A stretch of DNA of 9,807 nucleotides from DASUGM01 sp036274055 (GTDB lineage: Bacteria; Acidobacteriota; Vicinamibacteria; Vicinamibacterales; SCN-69-37): positions 1 through 9,807 of the forward strand of contig DASUGM010000197.1 of NCBI GenBank assembly GCA_036274055.1, given 5' to 3'. The position numbers and the translations under genes were made by a program. Shown piece after piece: positions 6,578 to 9,807 of this stretch (positions within the stretch are counted from its first letter, which is position 1; every line of letters begins with the position of its first letter). The notes below the pieces were generated by a model that saw only the letters and a program-made list of their open reading frames with translations, had not been told where the DNA came from and made no database searches.

Positions 6578-7893
6578 TCAAACTCGTCACGCCGCTGCCC
6601 GGGCCCAAAGCCAAAGCGATCATCGAGCGCGATCGCGCCCGGGTGTCGCCGTCGTACACGCGCGACTATCCGTTCGTCATGGCCAAGGGCGCCGGCGCCG
6701 TGGTCGAGGACGTCGACGGCAACGTGTTTCTCGATTGCGCCGCCGGCATCGCGGTCACCGGCACCGGACACTCGCACCCGGAAGTCATCAAGGCGATCGT
6801 CGATCAGGCGCACAAGTTCCTGCACATGTCGGGGACCGACTTTTATTACGAGCCGCAGGTCGAGTTGGCCGAGCAGATGGCGTCGATCGTGCCGATCAAG
6901 GGCGAGGTGCGGTCGTTCTTCAGCAACTCCGGCACCGAAGCCAACGAAGCGGCGTTGAAGCTGGCGCGGTACTCCACCAGGCGGGTCAACGTCATCGCCT
7001 TTCTCGGCTCGTTCCACGGCCGCACGCTCGGATCGTTGGCGGCGACGTCGAGCAAGTACGTCCAGCGCCGCGGCTTCGGGCCGATGATGGCCGGGATGTA
7101 CCACGCGCCATACGCGAACTGCTATCGCTGCCCGGTCAACGCGAAGCCGGAGACCTGCGACGTCGAGTGCCTGAACTACCTCGAGGAACAGATCCTCGTG
7201 CATCTGGTCTCGCCCGACGAAGTCGCGGCCGTATTGGTCGAGCCGATTCAGGGCGAGGGCGGCTATGTGGTACCGCCGGCGAAGTTCCATCAACGGCTCC
7301 GCGAGCTGACGACGAAGCACGGCATGCTGCTGATTGCCGACGAGGTGCAGTCGGGGATGGGCCGCACCGGAAAGATGTTTGCGTGCGAGCACTTCGGGCT
7401 CGACGCCGACATCGTCACGATCGCCAAGGGGATCGCGTCCGGGCTGCCGCTCGGCATCACCGCGTCGCGCGCCGACGTGATGACCTGGCCGCCCGGGGCG
7501 CACGCGAGCACGTTCGGCGGCAATCCGGTCAGCTGCGCCTCGGCGCTGGCGACGATCAAGGTTCTCAAGGACGGCATCATCAAGAACGCCGAGACCGTCG
7601 GCGCGCATCTGATGCAGAAGTTGCGCGGGCTCGCCGACAAACATCAGATCATCGGCGACGTCCGTGGCCGCGGTCTGATGATCGGCGTCGAGCTGGTGCG
7701 CGATCGACAGACCAAGGAGCGCGCGACCACCGAACGCGACCGCGTCGTCCAGGAAATGTTCAACCGCGGCGTGCTGATCCTCGGCGCCGGCCGCAACGCG
7801 ATTCGCTTCGCGCCGCCGATGGTGCTCAACACCGCGCAGGCGGATGCGATTGTCGACGTGTTCGATCAGGCATTGAGCGCGGTGGCGACGTAA
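6574..7893 (+). CDS. Class III pyridoxal-phosphate aminotransferase (GABA/ornithine transaminase-like)
   Basis: This 439-aa enzyme belongs to fold-type I, class III aminotransferases, which move the omega-amino group of compounds such as 4-aminobutyrate, ornithine or acetylornithine to 2-oxoglutarate. Visible motifs are NSGTEANEAALKLAR (phosphate cup, from residue 118), SFHGRT (146-151), EPIQGEGGYVVPP (223-235), DEVQSGMGRTG (256-266), K285 in TIAKG as the Schiff-base lysine, and HASTFGGNP (310-318). The sequence most resembles the broad GABA aminotransferase group that also includes archaeal amino acid racemases. It has an unusual Cys set, C183, C186, C195 and C199, in NCYRCP...CDVEC. The ATG at 6574 overlaps the cysS stop; an open frame further upstream lies wholly within cysS and is a shadow. 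Substrate cannot be fixed from sequence alone, so no symbol is given. Family assignment firm. Confidence 0.93.
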   Translation: MIKLVTPLPGPKAKAIIERDRARVSPSYTRDYPFVMAKGAGAVVEDVDGNVFLDCAAGIAVTGTGHSHPEVIKAIVDQAHKFLHMSGTDFYYEPQVELAEQMASIVPIKGEVRSFFSNSGTEANEAALKLARYSTRRVNVIAFLGSFHGRTLGSLAATSSKYVQRRGFGPMMAGMYHAPYANCYRCPVNAKPETCDVECLNYLEEQILVHLVSPDEVAAVLVEPIQGEGGYVVPPAKFHQRLRELTTKHGMLLIADEVQSGMGRTGKMFACEHFGLDADIVTIAKGIASGLPLGITASRADVMTWPPGAHASTFGGNPVSCASALATIKVLKDGIIKNAETVGAHLMQKLRGLADKHQIIGDVRGRGLMIGVELVRDRQTKERATTERDRVVQEMFNRGVLILGAGRNAIRFAPPMVLNTAQADAIVDVFDQALSAVAT

Positions 7894-7904
7894 GATCAAA
7901 AGCC

Positions 7905-8035
7905 TTCAACATGAAGGTCATGAAGAAAATCTACTTCTGTTGAAACCTCTGCGAGATGCGTACTGAGAAAGCAAACCTGTTACGAATAGAGGCCATGAAG
8001 AAGCGCTCAGCCGTGCGATCGGCGTCTGCTTCATG
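7905..8035. repeat. CATGAAG/CTTCATG repeat cluster forming two hairpins
   Basis: The gap between the convergent aminotransferase and glycosidase genes holds three direct copies of CATGAAG (7910-7916, 7919-7925, 7994-8000) and one inverted CTTCATG (8029-8035). TTCAACA (7905-7911) pairs with TGTTGAA (7938-7944), and after a one-base bulge GAAG (7913-7916) pairs with CTTC (7934-7937). The second hairpin pairs 7994-8000 with 8029-8035. Neither is followed by a T-run, so they are not standard terminators; they look like decayed copies of a dispersed palindromic repeat. The rest of 7894-8063 holds nothing else I recognise. Confidence 0.6.
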
Positions 8036-8063
8036 CCCTTCAGCCGAACCAGGCGATGCCTCA

Positions 8064-9101
8064 TCAGCCCGCATCTCGCAAAGGTTTCATTGCAACGCCC
8101 CGACGTCCAGCGCGCAGCGCCGCCATCACCCGCGCGCCGTGGGTCGTCAGCGCGCGCGGGCCGCGGGCGCGATCGACGATGTGCGGGCGATCGCCAACGC
8201 TCCAGGCCGCCCAGCCAATCCCGCGTTCGTCCAGAAACGCCAGGAGCTCGCGTGTCCAGCGTTCGTCGCGCAGTTCCTCACCCGCCCCCCATTCGCCGAC
8301 GAACACCGGGTAGCCGCGCGCCGTGGCATCGACCAGCCGCGACCAGCCGCGCGCGTTGAGCGTGTGGCCGCGGCGACCGCGCCAGCGGCTGCCGTGGCGA
8401 TAGATGTGCGACGAGTAGACGAGATTCGGCAGCGGCGGCGAGGCCGCGTCGTCGCTTTCGCGGACCGGGAAGCTGGAGAGATCCGACGACCAGCATGGGC
8501 CGCCGATGCCGGAAACGACGAAGAGGGGGACGGGGGTGTTTTGCGAAAGCAACCCCCGTCCCCCGTCCGAAAGTAGTTCGCCGACCAGCCGCCGCACCCA
8601 CGCGTGCCAGGCACGCGCGGGTGCGCCGTGCGGCTCGTTGAGCAAGTCGAAGAGCACGCCGGGCCGCGCGCCGAAGCGCGCGGCCAGCGTGCGCCAGAAG
8701 ATCACGCTGTCCTCATCGGGCAGCGGCGGCAGATAGGGCTGGCGCGACGCGCCGGCGTCGCGCCAGCCAAGGCAGTGCAGGCAAAGCACGACATACATCC
8801 CCGCAGCGTTACCCTGGGTCACCAGCGCGTCGAGCTCGTCGAGATAGGCTTCGCCGGCGCGAGCATGGTCGCGGCCCAGAACCCAGTCCTGCGACAGCGG
8901 CACCCGCACGACGGTCGCACCATGGTCCGCGAGCCAGGGGAGCAGGTCCGCATCGATGCCGGACGCGTGGCGCCAGCTCTCACCGGCCTCCGGCCGGCGG
9001 TGCTGCAGTCCGCTGACGTTGACGCCGCGCAGAGCGATCGCCGCCGCGCCGGCGCTGGTCGTCAATCGATTGCCTTCGATCAATAACCTCGGCAGCGTCA
9101 C
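8064..9101 (-). CDS. Glycoside hydrolase family 5 (cellulase-like) protein
   Basis: This 345-aa protein has the layout of a GH5 (beta/alpha)8 retaining glycosidase, a family that cuts beta-1,4-glucans, mannans and related glycans. Evidence: LRGVNVSGLQ near the N-terminus (24-33) with the conserved Arg, GATVVRVPLS (61-70), LCLHCLGW (106-113), the acid/base Glu in LLNEPHG (E156), YSSHIYRHG (229-237) with the usual His-Tyr, and the nucleophile in PVFVGEWG (E270). WAAWSVGD (297-304) resembles the strand-8 Trp. The start is a GTG at 9101, reading straight into the first strand, LLIEGNRL; no signal peptide is seen and no in-frame ATG lies just upstream, so it is cytoplasmic as drawn or its start is misjudged. 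Residues 180-193 are encoded by a 40-nt hairpin and look like an insertion before FVVSG. It is divergent from the cytochrome gene. Polysaccharide specificity cannot be told. Confidence 0.85.
   Translation of the reverse strand: MTLPRLLIEGNRLTTSAGAAAIALRGVNVSGLQHRRPEAGESWRHASGIDADLLPWLADHGATVVRVPLSQDWVLGRDHARAGEAYLDELDALVTQGNAAGMYVVLCLHCLGWRDAGASRQPYLPPLPDEDSVIFWRTLAARFGARPGVLFDLLNEPHGAPARAWHAWVRRLVGELLSDGGRGLLSQNTPVPLFVVSGIGGPCWSSDLSSFPVRESDDAASPPLPNLVYSSHIYRHGSRWRGRRGHTLNARGWSRLVDATARGYPVFVGEWGAGEELRDERWTRELLAFLDERGIGWAAWSVGDRPHIVDRARGPRALTTHGARVMAALRAGRRGVAMKPLRDAG
8525..8564. repeat. 40-nt palindromic hairpin inside the GH5 coding sequence
   Basis: GGGGGACGGGGG (8525-8536) pairs perfectly with CCCCCGTCCCCC (8553-8564). 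Above a four-base bulge (8537-8540), TTGC (8541-8544) pairs with GCAA (8549-8552) and closes a GAAA tetraloop on the plus strand. Its regularity and G/C asymmetry differ sharply from the surrounding codons. It is read in frame and encodes GGRGLLSQNTPVPL. It looks like an inserted palindromic repeat unit rather than evolved protein sequence. Confidence 0.8.
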
Positions 9102-9170
9102 CGGCGCAGCGTCCGTTGCCTGCGACGCTGAATGTGTGTCAGCATCCGCGTGGCACTATTGTTCCTTTTC

Positions 9171-9177
9171 GGGAGGG
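9171..9177 (+). promoter_or_regulatory. Strong Shine-Dalgarno sequence of the cytochrome gene
   Basis: GGGAGGG ends 3 nt before the ATG at 9181. It fixes that start over the long open frame reaching back to 8956, and the signal peptide begins exactly there. It stands out because the upstream genes at 3131 and 4870 lack comparable sites. Confidence 0.8.
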
Positions 9178-9180
9178 TGT

Positions 9181-9636
9181 ATGCGAAGCGTGAAGTCGTA
9201 CGTGGCGGCCGGGTTGCTGCTGTTGGCCGGCACGGTGATGGCGGCCCAGGACAAGATCTCGACGCCGGAAGAGCTCGACAAGACGATGAAGGCCGTCAAC
9301 GCGGCGAACGGTACGATGCGCAAGGCCGTCGCGTCGGGCGCCTTCGCTGACGCCAAGACCGCAGCCGGGGAACTGAAGAAGCAGTTCACGATCGCGGAGA
9401 CCTTCTGGGTGCACCACAAGAAGGACGATGCGGTGAAGATGAATCAGACGACGATCGCGAAGATCACCGCGCTCGAAACGGCGCTTGGCGCCGCGACGCC
9501 TGATGCCGCGGCGATTCAGGGCGCGCAGAAGGAACTGACCGGCACTTGTCAGGCGTGCCACATGCAGTATCGCGTGCAGAACCCGGACGGCCAGGGCTAC
9601 ATGATCAAGCCCGGCTCGATCGGCGGCGGCTGGTAA
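9181..9636 (+). CDS. Periplasmic class II cytochrome c (c'/c556-like)
   Basis: This 151-aa exported haem protein probably takes part in periplasmic electron transfer or small-ligand binding. A signal peptide is clear: basic MRSVK, a hydrophobic core AAGLLLLAGTV, and a cleavage site near VMA/AQ (after about residue 21). The mature part is helical and Ala/Lys-rich, in keeping with the four-helix bundle of cytochrome c' and c556. The single haem site CQACH (123-127), followed by MQYR, lies near the C-terminus, as is usual for class II rather than class I cytochromes. M36 and M46 are in the first helix, where c556-type proteins place an axial Met, but which one binds, if any, is not decidable here. 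After the haem site a short Gly-rich tail ends in GGGW. The gene has its own ribosome site and an intrinsic terminator 31 nt after its stop, so it is probably monocistronic. Confidence 0.88.
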   Translation: MRSVKSYVAAGLLLLAGTVMAAQDKISTPEELDKTMKAVNAANGTMRKAVASGAFADAKTAAGELKKQFTIAETFWVHHKKDDAVKMNQTTIAKITALETALGAATPDAAAIQGAQKELTGTCQACHMQYRVQNPDGQGYMIKPGSIGGGW

Positions 9637-9667
9637 AAAATTCGAGTTCGGAGTTTCGAAGTCGATG

Positions 9668-9703
9668 ACCGGTGGCAGTGCAGACTGCCACCGGTTTTCT
9701 TTT
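9668..9703 (+). terminator. Rho-independent terminator after the cytochrome gene
   Basis: ACCGGTGGCAG (9668-9678) and CTGCCACCGGT (9685-9695) form a perfect 11-bp stem with the six-base loop TGCAGA, followed by TTTCTTTT (9696-9703). It ends one base before the stop codon of the convergent minus-strand gene. On the minus strand the stem has no adjacent T-run (the nearest, from the A-run at 9635-9640, is about 28 nt away), so it mainly serves the cytochrome transcript. Confidence 0.93.
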
Positions 9704-9704
9704 G

Positions 9705-9807
9705 CTACGTTCCAAACGAACGCGCGAACAACTCGGCGACGGCGCGCTTGCCGTTTGCTTCCATCACCCGCGTGCCGGTGCCGGTGAAGTGCGGGTGGGA
9801 AATCACC
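9705..9807 (-). CDS. C-terminal fragment of an unrecognised protein, truncated by window edge
   Basis: Reading the minus strand inward from the window edge gives 33 codons ending in TAG (9705-9707). The visible end contains SHPHFTGTGTRVMEANGKRA and then AVAELFARSFGT. Codon third positions are GC-rich like the neighbouring genes, and the stop abuts the intrinsic terminator of the convergent cytochrome gene, which supports a real gene end. The Gly-Thr repeat and the terminal amphipathic helix do not let me name a family. Confidence 0.6.
   Translation of the reverse strand, partial: VISHPHFTGTGTRVMEANGKRAVAELFARSFGT

Noticed and set aside
6064..7899. 611-codon open frame on the minus strand, antisense to cysS and the aminotransferase
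   Set aside because: It is a shadow of GC-rich codons in the two well-supported plus-strand genes. The translation is Arg/Ala/Asp-rich with no recognisable domain and spans two genes.
7956..8576. 206-codon plus-strand open frame over the GH5 3' half
   Set aside because: It is antisense to the GH5 nucleophile region and has no domain features.
9151..9170. Possible sigma-54 promoter (TGGCAC) before the cytochrome gene
   Set aside because: The required GC of the -12 element is missing at the right distance (TTCCT instead of a TTGCW-type box). A TATTGT -10-like hexamer at 9157 also lacks a -35 partner.
8956..9180. Upstream extension of the cytochrome gene
   Set aside because: It is antisense to the GH5 gene. 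The ribosome-binding site and signal peptide both fix the start at 9181.

Overview
The window is GC-rich, densely packed bacterial chromosomal DNA with ordinary codon use and no phage, transposase, CRISPR, tRNA or rRNA signal. The gene content (ComEC, MazG, a PhnP-like hydrolase, RibF, CysS, a class III aminotransferase, a GH5 glycosidase, a class II cytochrome c) and the repeated TGCTAG-type promoter-like boxes would suit an Acidobacteriota (Vicinamibacteria-like) genome. That placement is an inference from gene style and composition, not a database result.

Layout, left to right. Positions 1-2205 (+) hold the 3' part of comEC, truncated by the window edge. It converges on, and overlaps by 89 bp, mazG (2117-3103, -), whose C-terminus has been extended through a small tandem and inverted repeat. 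mazG diverges from a PhnP-like metallo-beta-lactamase-fold hydrolase (3131-3898, +) across a perfect 12-bp palindrome that looks like a symmetric extended -10 box. ribF (3904-4839, +) follows 5 nt behind the hydrolase. After a second box of the same type comes a cluster of a 93-aa protein (4870-5151), cysS (5162-6577) and a pyridoxal-phosphate aminotransferase (6574-7893), the last two joined by an ATGA overlap. A 170-bp convergent gap (7894-8063) contains CATGAAG/CTTCATG repeats that fold into hairpins. Then come a GH5-type glycoside hydrolase (8064-9101, -) with a 40-nt hairpin inside its coding sequence, a divergently transcribed periplasmic cytochrome c'/c556-like gene (9181-9636, +), a strong intrinsic terminator (9668-9703) and the last 33 codons of an unrecognised minus-strand gene (9705-9807).

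The genes are mostly housekeeping: nucleotide pool cleaning (MazG), flavin cofactor synthesis (RibF), tRNA charging (CysS), amino acid or amine metabolism (aminotransferase) and DNA uptake (ComEC). I see no evidence of a novel multi-gene system. The items most worth a second look are the palindromic, apparently leaderless divergent promoter; three different palindromic repeat types, two of which have entered coding sequence; and the small protein beside cysS, which resembles a degenerate anti-sigma-factor kinase fold.
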